Assembly (NCBI GenBank): GCA_016647705.1 | Contig: CM028335.1 | Span: 18,454,905 to 18,518,904 of the forward strand | Origin: Eucommia ulmoides | Lineage: Eukaryota; Streptophyta; Magnoliopsida; Garryales; Eucommiaceae | DNA: 64,000 nucleotides | Reading direction: 5' to 3' | Part shown: in pieces, positions 1 through 11,580 of the stretch | Layout: every line of letters begins with the position of its first letter | How positions within the stretch are numbered: position 1 is the stretch's first letter | Notes under the pieces: generated by a model | Database searches by the model: none | Told to the model about the DNA's origin: nothing | What the model saw: only the letters and a program-made list of their open reading frames with translations | Made by a program: the position numbers and the translations under genes

Positions 1-139
1 GTGGGTTGAGTTTTGGCTGGAAAAGCATGCAAAACAAGAGCAATGATATATGTACAATAAATGAAAATATAATTACATAAGAAATAAGTGAAAATTTTTT
101 ACGATATTTTATAGCAACATAAATAAATAAGATGTGTAC

Positions 140-846
140 TTTTTTTACAACAAAAGATGGATAAAATGCACATACTGACTTCCTTATCTTCGTTCTTGCA
201 CTCTAAAATCTCATTAAAGAAAGTGAAGTGGGATGGAGGACTTATAACGGGTGGAATTTTATTAGGAACATGTTCAATGATTGTCCGAGACTTGATTATC
301 CACCGAAACTCATGCGCGCAAGACGGTGTTCAGGGGAAACAAATTGTACAATGGCATTTGAGATATTATATGTTTCAAGCTTAGCAAGAGTGTTTTGAAG
401 TAACTTGATGTCATTTTCAAATATAGTTGCCTGAACTCGAGTTCCCTAATGAGAAGGTTTAAGATGAAAGAAAAAAAACGATATATGTTGATAATCTTGA
501 GGCGAGATGACATAGTGAATATTAACATAAAACCAATGCAAATAAATGGAAACAAGGGTAAGTGCCTAAATGGTCATATCATAAGCTACAATATTTAAAT
601 TGTTGGAGTATGTCTTTAGCAAAACTTTAATAACTAAACTTTTCGCATGGTTAAATATCCAACAATAAGTTGAAGTAATAGTATCAAAACCTCAAAGTCC
701 GTGAGTATTATCCTTTGGTATTTTTTTGAGCTGGAAATCGACTGTCTTGGATATGTTTTTTCAGCGACCACAACTTTGACAGTCCTAGGCTGCCTACTTT
801 GTGGTATAATTTCTTTTATTGATTTTACTTCTCTATGCATTTTCAA
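140..846 (-). pseudogene. Helitron-borne RPA1-like ssDNA-binding protein, decayed
   Basis: This is an RPA70-like OB-fold gene. Such genes are carried by plant Helitrons and would coat single-stranded DNA during rolling-circle transposition. Exon 1 (846-691) encodes a stretch ending KKYQRIILTDFE, and exon 2 opens at 445 with GTRVQATIFEND, the usual OB-fold continuation. The intervening sequence (690-446) starts GT and ends ATTAG in this orientation, and the reading phase is kept across it. Exon 2 continues through YNISNA and, after a one-base frameshift near 290, through WIIKSRTIIEHV and then SHFTFFNEIL, which fits the next conserved RPA segment. The frameshift makes it a pseudogene. It lies downstream of the helicase on the same strand. 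The family assignment rests on motif recognition and has not been searched. Confidence 0.72.
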
Positions 847-2215
847 ACCTGTTAATTGAGAAGCAAAAATGAGGAAGATGTAAAAATAAACCTAAGAAAT
901 AAAAATCGATAATGAGAACAAGTATGAGTGTAATATACACACACACACACAATACACACACACACACATACATATATATAATATAATAGAAAACAAGAGA
1001 GTAGTAAAATAAAAAAATACGACTAAACAACCAAAAATATTTACGTTGCGACTTCGAAAGCTATTTTTCTCAACCAATTGTAAAAGAACCTTGAATGTAA
1101 TAGAGGGCGTATTAAATAAAGAAACTGAAAAGATAAAAAATATCTAAAGTGTTCTTCGTATTTCTCGAAATTACAAGAAAGTACATTTCATTTAATGAAC
1201 ATCAAGATATTTACCCTACCTTGTCAAGCGTAGCATGGATTTTTTATTTTCGCATTTAGGTTTCATTTCAATAAATTACTATAGCATCTTATATAAATCA
1301 CAGAATTTCAAATGAACTTATTACATAGCTTGTAAATCAAAACTTCATAGAGAAATATATTTCAAAGTACTCAAGACTCACCAATTATCATTCAATCCAC
1401 ACATTGAGTATCTGAGTTATTTATTTAAAATTTGATTTTTCAACACCTCGTGATTGACTAAAGACTTAATTAGTGGAACCTCTTTATGATAATCATACTT
1501 TATTGGAAGTCATGTCCACAGAGTAGGTTTTGGAAGTGAGTTATTAATGAAACCAAACGTGAAAGGCCAGGGACGATAGGTGTGGTGCACCAAAATACCT
1601 TAAATTTGCGTATGTGAACAAGAAAATTAAAATGTAACGGTTAAAGTGATGATATATATATATAAATTAATCTTGTGCATACAAACAATAGAATAAAAAA
1701 AATCATTAAAGTGATAACCTAGGACAAGGAGAAATATACAAAGAAAATAACTTGTAGCATGAATAATTAATAATTGTAACTACATTTGGTTAGAATTGTG
1801 TAAAATAAAAGTGTTCAATAGAAAATGCATGCTAAATATGAAAGTAAAGAAAACAACAATATTACAAATAATTCTAGTTGAGGAAATAATCTGTATATAA
1901 AGAATGTTATTATAGGCTTTAATATGTAGATAAAATAAAAGATACTAAAAATAAAATATCTAAGACTAAGAAAAATAACGACAACGCTTATTGGACCGGA
2001 TTTCATTCCATTGATCGAGAAAATAAAATTGCATTTTAACTTTGAGTTATGACCATTTATGGATTATGGATCAGGTTAAAGCTACCTTAGGACATGATTT
2101 GTTGTCATGTATGCATGCAAGATAATGAATCATTAATATGTTAATTAAAAAAAAAAAATAATAACACATCAGATGTAAATTTTGTTGTGATTTCAGATGT
2201 TATGGTATTATACAT
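847..2215. other. Non-coding spacer between Helitron RPA and helicase, with CA microsatellite
   Basis: No convincing reading frame occurs here. The sequence is AT-rich and includes an interrupted CA/TG microsatellite at about 936-969 and a short (AT)n at about 1650. Frames that code on the CA repeat are low-complexity artefacts. A poly-A run near 2145-2158 lies close to the helicase stop. Confidence 0.6.
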
Positions 2216-4018
2216 CTAGGTCTGTGATACAAATTGCAATATTTCTTGGTACACCACGTTCCTTGTACAAGCAGTGCTGATTTTAGAAAATGTATTTGGG
2301 TCAATGGGAATTTTGACACTTCTGGAAGTTTGAGCCTTGGATAAAGCGACATACAATTGACCATGGGAGAAAATGGGTTGTAGTAAATAAATGCCAACAA
2401 AGTCCAAAGTTTAGCCCTGTGCTTTGTTAATAGTCATTGCAAAACTTAGTCGAATGAGAAATTGTATCCTCTTAAACGGATAAACTTTACTTTCATTCTC
2501 TGGAGGTAGTAGCGGAATTCTTGGAAGAAATACTCTTTTGCATTTATGTATTCCAATGGCTATTTCAGCATCAATCATATTTGGATAAAAAAATTTACAT
2601 ACCAATCGGGTGCCGTTACACAATTCCTTTGGACGAATCTATGTTACGTAGGAGAATAACAGGACAATTTGGTTTAAGGCGTAATATATGCGGTGAGAAT
2701 CCAGTAGAGTTTAGTGTATTGATAAAATCATCTTGAAATCTATGATCTGAAATGTCTAAAGGTTCATCATAACTAATATACTCTTTTGAAATTCCTGGAA
2801 ATTGATCTATTAAGAAAGAATTAATATCATCAACCATGTCATTTTTTTAGGCTAAAATTGCACGACTAATGAAGGCATCGACATTGTTAACATAGTCGGA
2901 TAAGTTTGGAAATGTGGCATCAATAAGTGTATTTAAGTGGCTATGAATATTACCATTTAACAACATCGAATAAAGAAGTTTTATATTATCATCGATAATA
3001 GTCTCTTATTTTCCATCACCAACTCGCAATAAGAAATTAGAAAACACTGGATCTAGTCTTGGACGCATATTTTGAGTTAATTTTATTTTTTCAAGTGTAT
3101 TCCACAAATGCGATTTAACCAAACTCGAATCAATGGTTTGCTCGATGCTTGAACGGGGCAGTACAGGCAAAACTTTTCTAAAATCACCACCAAATACAAC
3201 CACTTTTCCACCAAATAGAATATCTGATATACAAACATCACGTAACATACACTCAAATGCCTTTATTCCTTACCTTTTTACCATTGGTGATTCGTCTCAT
3301 ATGATAAGTTTGGCTTGTTGGATCAAATTTGCCAATCCGCTTTGTTTGCTAACATGGCATGCAGTGTCGTCATCTACATTAAGTGGAATTTTAAATCTTG
3401 AATGTGCAGTATGGCCACCTAGTAATATAGATACAACTACTTCTGAGCTTACAGTAGCCAGAGCAATGTAACCCTTGGATCTCATGAAAGCGAGCAATGC
3501 ACAATACAAAAATATTTTTCCAGTGCCCCCCGGCCCATCAACAAAGAAAGCACAGGCTTTGTTAGAAAGGGCACAATGAACAATTGAATTAAATGCATCT
3601 TTTTGTTCACTATTGAGTATGTCAACACATTGAAGGTCAAATTGTGAAATTTCAGTACTCAGTTCCCTTTCAATTTCTTTAAAGCCCCTGCGAACGTCTT
3701 CATTACTAATGTTTTCTTCAATAATAAAATAGTCATTGATGTTCTTTCCCATTGATTCGAGTTGCGACCCAATTATTTGAAGTGTTTTTTTGTGGCTAGC
3801 ATAAGCTCTCATTCCAGCAAGGCGCAAATAGTCCTCACCTAAATGTTCTTCAAATTCAAGCCAGAGGGCACGTGCATTTACACGGTTACAATAGATAAGG
3901 ATGGTAGGAAAAAAGCGTCTCAATGCAACAGGCATCTGATATGATGATGACTCTCGTAAGCATAATTGGAGGCTATTATCAGCATGCAACAAACCACGTA
4001 GCAAAGAAGCTTCCCTAA
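2216..4018 (-). pseudogene. Helitron PIF1-type helicase half of Rep/Hel, broken
   Basis: The C-terminal superfamily 1 (PIF1-like) helicase of a Helitron transposase would unwind DNA during rolling-circle transfer. The Walker A region reads GPGGTGKIFLY, where the family has T or S after GK; the isoleucine should damage nucleotide binding. The Walker B-like segment VVVFGGDFRKVLPVLP lies in 3248-3006, the MTINKAQG segment in 2623-2411 and the final LYVALSKAQTSR motif in 2407-2216. The frame breaks near 3297-3248, 3006, about 2840 and 2620, with an in-frame stop before the 2837 segment. The 5' side is cut at 4018 by the Harbinger-like insertion; the helicase sequence resumes at 5037 in matching context. 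It is a pseudogene. Confidence 0.85.
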
Positions 4019-5036
4019 GGTTGCGTTTGGGTAAGGAATTTGATAAATTCAAGGGATTTGTAAAATGAAGGGATTTTAAAATCCTGGATTTTGAAATCCC
4101 TTCATTTTACAAATCCGTTGTTTGGATGATTGTTTGAACTGAAGTATTTGAATAGTTTTTTTTATCTATTTTTTATCCCACTTTTGAAAAAAAAAATAAA
4201 AAAAAAAAAAAATGGAGAAGAACATGATGAACAGATTTCGTTTGATTTAGTGGGCGAACAGACGACGGCGAAGACGAAATCGAGATAATGATCGAATTGA
4301 AATCGAAATGAAATCGAAACCCAAATCAATGAATACGATGAACAAATCGAAACCCAAATCGATGAACAAACCCTGAATCGAAGCAACGAAATCTAAGTAG
4401 AAATCAAAGTAGAAATCGAAACCCTAAATCGATTTCGTTTTTGAAATCAAAATCGATTTTGTTTTCGATTTCAAAAACGAAATCGAAATCAATCGAAACC
4501 CTTTCGATTTGGTTTCGATTGATTTCGATTTCGTTTTCGAAATCAATCGAAACCAGATGATGACGATGAAGTAGCAGACGACGGCGACGAAGGAAGACCA
4601 GATGACGGCAACGGAGACCAGACGACGGACGGAGACCAGACGACGGCGACGGAGACCAGATGACGGACGGAGACCAGACGACGGCGACGGAGACAGAGGA
4701 CGACCAGACGACGGAGGTATTTCGTTGAATGAGAAGGAAAAACAAGAAAAAAAAAGGAAAAAAGAAAAAGAAAAAGAAAGAACAGATCGCGGCTTGAAGA
4801 GGGGATCTCATAACAATTATGAAAATTACCTCCGTGTCCTTTTTGCTAAATGGGAAGGGAAGGATTTGAGAAATTCAACCTCTCCCAAAAGTATTTACAA
4901 ATCCCTTCATTCACCCCTAAAAGGATTTGACAAATTCTTTCCTCTCTTACCCAAACAAGGGATTTATCAAAAGAACATTTTGAAATCCCTCCCCCAATTG
5001 AAATCCCTCCTACAAATACCCTATCCAAACACAACC
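4019..5036. mobile_element. Non-autonomous PIF/Harbinger (Tourist-like) element with TAA duplication
   Basis: The left end GGTTGCGTTTGGGTAAGG and the reverse complement of the right end, GGTTGTGTTTGGATAGG, form terminal inverted repeats of the Tourist type. The flanks are TAA at 4016-4018 and TAA at 5037-5039, the three-base target duplication typical of PIF/Harbinger. The 1,018-bp interior codes for no transposase. It has an A-rich part with repeated GAAATCGAAACC words (about 4230-4560) and a GC-rich part with repeated GACGACGG words (about 4560-4720). Open frames here are low-complexity. The insertion interrupts the Helitron Rep/Hel gene, so it is younger than that Helitron. Confidence 0.8.
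4054..4116. repeat. Perfect 23-bp inverted repeat next to the left end of the Harbinger-like element
   Basis: Bases 4054-4076 are the exact reverse complement of 4094-4116, separated by a 17-base loop. The arm begins GGATTTGTAAAATGAAGGG. It is a subterminal foldback inside the element, only about 35 bases from its left terminus. The right end carries related GGGATTT words but not this hairpin. Confidence 0.85.
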
Positions 5037-7376
5037 TAAACGAATTTGCTCTAACCCCATCAACAATTTTCAATGCTTCAAAAGAAGTTGGGCCCTTTAT
5101 ATGGTTTAACAACAAGCGTAAATAATATATGTCTCCTTCAGTAAGGTTAACTGTAACGATATGGCCAATGAAGAAGCCTTGTTTTCTTTGGGTCCATATT
5201 TTGTCCTTTTTATTCCAAACATAATGCTCAGGAAATTCGCGATATAAGTAATTTTGTGCATCAGCATCGATTGCGTTCATGTGAAAGAATTCAGTGAGCA
5301 TTGTCTTTGTCAAAGGAGCAAAGCTAATAAGATTTAACAAATTAGTTGAGGGAGGAAATACCAGTTGTTGTTGGTCCTCTAGATGAAGTTGCAAATTTAT
5401 AACAGCAGAAAAGATTTCATTCAACAAAAATTTGTAAATTATCCATGTAGCCTCAAGAGGTGATACCCATCTGGCAGATTGATACAGATCAATCTCATCG
5501 AGGATTATGTCAGCAGTTGCTACCACTTGAAATGCTATTCGATCATGACCTTTGTAAATATATTTATACAAGTACTTGATCGCTTTTATCGTGGAGCAAA
5601 TTTCTATATTAATATGGAAATCATATTTAGCAAGCAAGTAAGGGTTATAAGATATGACCCAACGATTATTAAGGATATGTTTGCGCACTTTTATTATTAT
5701 TCCATTATTGTGACGCCTATAAATTGGAAATGAGTCTTTAGTCTAGGTAGTAATATCATTAAAGACTTTAGGATAATGATTTTTACAAGTTCCATCGTTT
5801 TTCATGCAAAAATTTTTAGTATTAAGTGTACCACATGGTCCGTGCATCATATGTTTCCATACAACATGATATAAATGGGGATTAATATCTTTATCAGGTA
5901 TTTCGGCACAAATGTATTTGTCAAACATTTCTGGATTTTTGATTGTTGCATTACCTTTCAGGATGATAAGAAAATAAACATGAGGCAGACCACGTTTCTG
6001 AAATTCGACGACGTACACATATCCGGTGACTGGCCCAAAAATTTGCTTCTTAAATATATCCTTCTTCAATTCTTCAACTTTAGCTCTAAACACTCTTGCA
6101 ATTAAATCTGGACGATTTTGGGGTTCTTCCCTATGGAGGAGATGTTGTTTAATTTCAAACCCAGATGGATTGTACGTCATGGTTAAAAAGAGGTCTGGTT
6201 TTCCATATCGTTGTACTAAAGATATATCATCAGCATAGTATCGTCGCATATCTCTGGGACCACCTATGAACGATGATGGTAGAACAATGCATTTCCCAAC
6301 GTTGGCACCTCATGTTTCACCACTTAATATACTGTCAACTATTCCTTGGTACAATTCTGCTCTAATATGCTTTTGGTTAAGACGAAAAAAGTCCAACCAC
6401 AAAGTTTCAAGTTTAATATACATGTTGATTGCATATTGCTCGAATAAATGACCCGAGTGTAGAATAAAGGAGTTCTCAGATGGCCTTACTTGCATTTTGT
6501 AACAATAATATTCGCAACATGAAATACAACCGCGTTTTTTTTGCCTACTTTCGGTTGCTGAGGAAACTGATTTTGGATCAATTTGAGACGAAGTTGATAT
6601 ATCCACACACCTAGATTTATCAATGATATTCTTCTTGATTCCAGTATACCAACCGCTCTCTCCTAAAGGAAATAAAATGGGGTATTGCAAAGGATCGTAG
6701 CACCCAAAGTAGTATTGTACTCTATGGTTGTAGCCCGATTTACTATATACAATAATGTCGCGGTCTCCACAATTATTGGCCTCATCACTTTCTACCCATA
6801 TTGCTGCAACTTGTGATGTAGAAGGAGCATTGTATATACGTTCATCCAAGCAGGGGTTAGCACGTATTACAATTTCATGGTCGATAAGGTTTGGTAAATC
6901 CCTTAAGGTCTTAAAGAAGACTGTATAAGGATTTTCGCTTAAGGCTAACAATAAGATATTCAGGATATCAGAATTTAGACGATCAGATAATTGAATTCTA
7001 TTTTGGATTTCGTGGTCTGTATCGTAGATGTATAACTGCAAATAAGTTGGGTTTCCATCAACAAGAAGTAATGAATTGATATGATGGTAGACTTGACCTT
7101 GTGTTTTTGAAAGTGTAAATACCATTACTTCTCTTGCAGAGGTCTTTATCGTACTTCACGCCAAATGATGTGAAGGCAAATGTGTTGTTGTAGGTGCGAA
7201 TATATGTGCAAAATTCGTTGGATTGTATAGAGTTCGAAGTTAGCAATTCCCACATGAGAGGGGGTGCATTGTTTGAGGCAAGAGCGATTTCCCTGTTCAA
7301 ACAACAAAACGTGATCGGCTCATATTGGAATCGTATAGCTTTGCAAAAAAATCATCTCAAAATATGTTGCAATTGA
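5037..7376 (-). pseudogene. Helitron Rep domain and N-terminal half of Rep/Hel, broken
   Basis: Read on the minus strand, 7376-7058 gives the conserved N-terminal part (IRTYNNTFAFTSFG). After a frameshift near 7110, 7125-6310 gives the Helitron-like N-terminal domain ending FRLNQKHIRAELYQGIVDS. Section 6249-5743 is the Rep core with RYGKPDLFLTMTYNPS and EFQKRGLPHVYFL. In active Rep proteins the latter is an HUH motif; here the second histidine is tyrosine. Section 5688-5037 includes YLYKYIYKG, which keeps the two-tyrosine region, and the linker into the helicase (LRLLLNHIKGPTSFEALK). There are further breaks between 6310 and 6249 and between 5743 and 5688. The frame is cut at 5037 by the Harbinger-like element. 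Confidence 0.85.
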
Positions 7377-8101
7377 GAAGGCTCTGAAGGTACAACCTCA
7401 AATAGCGAAAAAATATGACTGTATTTTCTTTTACCTTGAAATGACATAATTAAGATAATTCAATTTGTTGAATATGAATAATACCACAAAAGGTAACGAT
7501 GTATGGGTAGGTATTAAGCATGCTCAATAGCCTTGCAACTATTTACCTTTGTCCTATGGAGAGGCTTGTACAATCAAAGGGTGCTGGATTTGAATATGGT
7601 CCCTAATGAGTTGGAACAAATGTGAGAAAGAGAAAACAAACATGATGGAGATGAGGTCAAGGAGAAAGTATTATTTTTTCAAATGCATATTTTTTGTGAT
7701 TAACGATGCATTTATCACCCTTCTAAGAATACTATATAAAATAACAATAGATAATCGGAAGAAGAAAAGTGGCTCTAACATTTGTTCTCTTGAGAGATGA
7801 GTCGTCAATTGTGCGCTTGATGTACACAATGGTGCAACTACATCCGACGCATGTTCATACATCAGTGGATTGTCTTGCGAATTTGGATAGACTGGTGCAA
7901 CAAGCGAAGGCGACCCATATTCATTAAAATTGGCGTTTCTACTTCATTTTCGACCAACAGGATTAGCATACACCGTTTCATCTGTTTCCAAGGAATTATG
8001 TAATGAAATTTTATTTTTTTTGTAGGCGAGTTGTCTTAGGTGTTAGGAAAACAGTAACAATACCTATTTTGTAACACATCATCCTAGCTTTGTCATAAGA
8101 C
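7377..8101. other. Intergenic, no supported feature
   Basis: This AT-rich stretch lies between the last recognisable Helitron codon and the Tat-element target site. It may include the Helitron 5' end, but I see no clear TC terminus. The short frames on both strands show no family motif. Confidence 0.5.
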
Positions 8102-8106
8102 ATTTG

Positions 8107-9875
8107 TAACGCGCCTCGATTTTCCAAAGAAATCAAAATAAATATACAAGTGTAAATGAGAAGGGTTTTTTTAATAGCGTCGGTTTTCTCATAAAAATAC
8201 TTAAACCAGTTTTAGAAAAAGGAATCGCCACCTAGAATTGAATTTAAATGGTGTGCTAGGTCACCGAATTTTTCTTTTTGAAAACAATTTTAAAAAAATA
8301 GCTTATGTAAAATTATAACTCCAAAAATAACAAAGTCCAACCAGAGATTCGTTTTAAAGAGTTCGGGGGTCAGTTACTCTCAGAGAAGGTGTTAGGTACC
8401 CCAAGACGTCCGTCCAAAGACGGTACCTTATATCGAATTAAGTCCAATTAGTTTAGTCTGAATATTTTATTTTATTTTGAAATCACTTCCTTCTAAAAAA
8501 AGAAAATATTTTTGTATTTTATATATATATATTATCAAGGAATTTATATATTGAGGGGATGATTTTCTTCTAAGCCGCTCAAATAGAAGGCGGGAAAATT
8601 TCTTCCATGTTTTGACCATCTATTAAATTTAACAAAATAAATAAATAAATAAACACACATCCATACACACACACTCACACACATCGAGGAATTTATTCTC
8701 CCTTCTAAACTTAAACCACTCCAATGGAAGATTCGGAGTTTTCCACCTCATCTTGTCAGCACATTATATTTAACACATGTTAAAGAAACACACGCACACA
8801 CACACACACTCACATGAATTAAGGGGAGTAATCTCCCTTCTAAATCTAAACTACTCCAATGGAAGGTCGGGAGTTTTTCACCTCGTATTGTCAACATATT
8901 TTATTTAACACAAATTAAAGAAACACACGCGCACACACACTCACACGCATCGAGGGGAGTAATCTCTCTTCTAAACCTAAACGGCTCCAATAGAAGGTCA
9001 GGAGTTTTCCACCTCGTATTGTCAACACACAAGTTAAAGAAATACACACGCACACACATACACACACACACACAAATACTTAAGTTAGTTTAATCTATAT
9101 ATCGAGGGTAATAATCTCCTTTTAAACCTAAACTGCTCCAGTGGAAGGTTAGGAGTTTTCCACCTCGTTTTATATATATATATATTACAAAATAAAATTT
9201 TAATATAATAACGACTTAATGCATAAGTAAGATTTACAAAAGATAGAAGTTCCAACCTTAATTTAGATATTTTCTTTTCTTCTTCCTTTCTCTTCTTCTT
9301 CTTTTTCTCAACAAAAAAAATATATATTTTTTCTCAAGAAAAAACAAACAAAAAAAATCTCTCCCACAAATTTCTTTCAAAAAAAAAATTCTCTTCAAAA
9401 TCTCCTCAACAAAATTCCTCTCTCTCCCTCCTTGGCTTCGTCTGATTTCTCCATATAAATAATTCCCTCATCATTACTTGGGTAAGAGAAATGGACAAAA
9501 ATGCAAAAAAAAGTCAAAACCAAAGGGAGAAACAAAGGGAAACAAAGCATTAAAAATGGGAAGAAACATGCACAAAAGAACAAAAGGGAAGAACTATTCA
9601 TTATAATGTGTGATACTATTCCAAAATCATGCAGACACTATTCATCTGCATGAGGTACTATTCACGCACGGGTACTATTCATACGTGCATTCGGTTTGCC
9701 GTGTTTTGTTCGTTTTTTGTCCATTTTGCTCCAAATAAATGTCGTTTTGTTTTATTTTCAAAAACCTTTCTCTTTTTGTGTATTTTCTGAAATAAAACAT
9801 AGGGAAATAAAACAAAGTTAATTATAAAAATAAAGTATAAAATGTTTATGGGGTGGTCAAAATGCCGTGTCTACA
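8107..9875 (-). repeat. 3' LTR of the Tat element
   Basis: This 1,769-bp copy matches 19197-20990 nearly line by line, with small indels. In plus orientation it starts TAACGCGCC where the other copy starts TGACGCGCC, so the terminal TG...CA has decayed at this end. It ends GTGTCTACA. The target duplication ATTTG precedes it directly. It contains a set of CA-rich sub-repeats listed separately. Confidence 0.9.
8545..9175. repeat. Sub-repeats in the Tat 3' LTR
   Basis: About five degenerate units follow each other, starting near 8545, 8685, 8818, 8947 and 9103. Each combines a GAGGGGAGTAATCTC-like block, a CTAAACCTAAACCGCTCCAA-like block, a GGAAGGTCAGGAGTTTTCCA-like block and a CACACACACG tract. 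The GGAAGGT..GGAGTTTTCCACCTC part recurs best. The same units are in the other LTR, so they predate the insertion. Confidence 0.8.
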
Positions 9876-9892
9876 GCTGCCCCTCTTTGTCA
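9876..9892 (-). other. Polypurine tract of the Tat element
   Basis: On the minus strand the bases next to the 3' LTR read GACAAAGAGGGGCAGC and then run into TGTAGACAC. This purine-rich run sits exactly where plus-strand DNA synthesis of a gypsy element is primed. Confidence 0.8.
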
Positions 9893-10006
9893 TGCAAGTT
9901 TCACTTACTTGACAAAGATAAAAGATCACGCCATTTTGATCATCCCATTTTTTATTTTTTATTTTTTTTCAAAGTGCATTTTTCAATAATAGAACAAATA
10001 AAGTAA

Positions 10007-10490
10007 AATGACTTATGACGATACTCATGACGAACAAGTGTCCATTTAGAGTAATAAAAGAATGACGCATGACGATATCCATGACAAACAAGTGTCCATT
10101 TAGAAGATCGTTTAGAATAGTAAAAAAAAAAAAAAAGACTCATGACGATACTCATGACGAACCAGTGTCCGTTTAGAGTAATAAAAAAAAAGACTCGTGA
10201 TGATATTCATGACGAACAAGTGTTCGTTTAGAGAATCGTTTAGAATGATAAAAAAAAATACTCATGACGAACAAGTGTTCGTTTAGAGAACTGTTTAGAG
10301 TAATAAAAAAATACTCATGACGATACTCATAATGAATAAGTGTTCGTTTAGAGGATTGTTTAGAGTAATAAAAAAAGACTCATGACGAACAAGTGTACGT
10401 TTAGAGGATTGTTTAGAGTGATAAAGGAACGACTCATGACGATACTCATGAAGAACAAGTGTCTGTTTAGAGGATCATTTAGAGTAATGA
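10007..10490. repeat. Tandem repeats in the 3' non-coding part of the Tat element
   Basis: About eight units of roughly 53-75 bases lie head to tail. The shared core is ACTCATGACGATACTCATGA, then CGAACAAGTGTCCGTTTAGAG, then TTTAGAGTAATAAAAAA. Units start near 10007, 10065, 10136, 10195, 10259, 10312, 10376 and 10432. Some units lack the second TCATGACGA or the second TTTAGAG block. The array lies between the integrase end and the 3' LTR, a position where Tat elements often carry tandem repeats. Confidence 0.85.
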
Positions 10491-10494
10491 AAAA

Positions 10495-10881
10495 TTATTC
10501 ATGCCCTAGCCTTCTTGGCCAAGGGACAAAATAAAGTTCAGAAATATAAAATATGCCCCAGCTTCTGGCTGGGAAAAAATGAGAGAGCAAAGACATAAAA
10601 TGTGCCTCAGCCTTCGGCTGGGGCTGACTCTCAGATGACCGAACCTTTACAGGTTGCCTACGTACCTTAGCATTACGCCGAGGATCAGGTTTAGCGTAGT
10701 TCACTTTTTGCCCCTTTCGGGGAAAACGCATATCTGGACGCTCATTTAGAGCTTCTGAAATTTTAGCAATGAGAGTTTCCAATTTGAGCCGGAAGGTAAT
10801 AAGTCCTTGTGATTGGGAAATCCATGCTTCCAGGCCATTTGAGATCCCTGTAACTGGACAAGAAAAACACATGCAACACAA
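10495..10881 (-). other. Open frame of unknown status in the Tat 3' region
   Basis: A 128-codon frame is open on the minus strand. Its middle is basic (GQKVNYAKPDPRRNAKVRRQ), followed by SSESQPQPKAE. I recognise no domain. On the plus strand the same stretch reads GGTTGCCTACGTACC followed by GAGGATCAGGT, a word pattern I associate with the non-coding 3' part of other plant Tat elements. The openness may therefore be incidental, and it has no clear start context. It could be a remnant of an extra Tat ORF or simply conserved non-coding sequence. Confidence 0.35.
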
Positions 10882-11542
10882 AAAATTAGTCTGAAAAACT
10901 TGTCACCCTTGACGACTTACAATTCCGTTCCCCCTTTTTTCGTTGCAATCTCTCGTTTAATGGCGCTTGAATTTCTTGGGACAGTATTGGGAAATTCTTT
11001 CGTCTCATCCTTCTGTCAATTTTAGAGATGCACTTTTTGGAGGTTTTCCCTAGATTGCTGGCGGGGTCTAGTTTTGGACAACATCTCTATCAACTTTTAT
11101 TTCTCTATACCCGCCAATTCTCACTTTCCCTCTTCTGCTAGGCATCCTCAGTATTAGGAGAATCATATACTCTTGTTTGCTTTGTATTTCTCAAATCCTG
11201 CAAAATTGATTTAGCCAAATATGAAAAATGTGTAAAACCTTACCCCAAACAGGTATCTTCATCACTAGATATGTTAACTACGAGATTTTAAGCCGGATTG
11301 TCTGACAAGTATGATTTCAATGCAAATTTGAGCCATATTTGATTTTCCTTTTCACAGATTCCAACTCTGCTCAAATCCATCAAATTCCGAACACGAAATT
11401 TTTTACGGTCAATGAAAGTCGGTTGTAGTGGAAATTCCGAAGATGCCCCCCTTGAGCGATCTATAAATATATATTTTTTTGAAACGATCTCTACATTTTT
11501 TTCATGGCGCTCTTTCGAGTTTTCACCATGCTCGAGCCGTAC

Positions 11543-11580
<38 letters not shown>

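Larger units (their letters stand above)
140..7376 (-). mobile_element. Decayed autonomous-type Helitron (Rep/Hel plus RPA)
   Basis: The minus strand carries, in order, the Helitron N-terminal domain, a Rep (HUH) domain, a PIF1-type helicase and then an RPA-like single-strand DNA-binding gene. That is the gene order known for plant Helitrons, which transpose by a rolling-circle-like mechanism and often carry RPA genes. All coding parts contain frameshifts or stops, so the copy is dead. A Harbinger-like element sits inside the Rep/Hel gene. I could not place the 5' TC or the 3' hairpin-CTRR end: the RPA part runs to within about 140 bases of the window edge, so the 3' end may lie outside. The limits given are those of recognisable coding sequence only. 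Confidence 0.8.

Noticed and set aside
4404..5039. Two frames rich in D, R, E and F on opposite strands in the Harbinger-like element
   Set aside because: They come from GACGACGG and GAAATCGAAACC repeats, have no domain, and lie inside a non-autonomous element.
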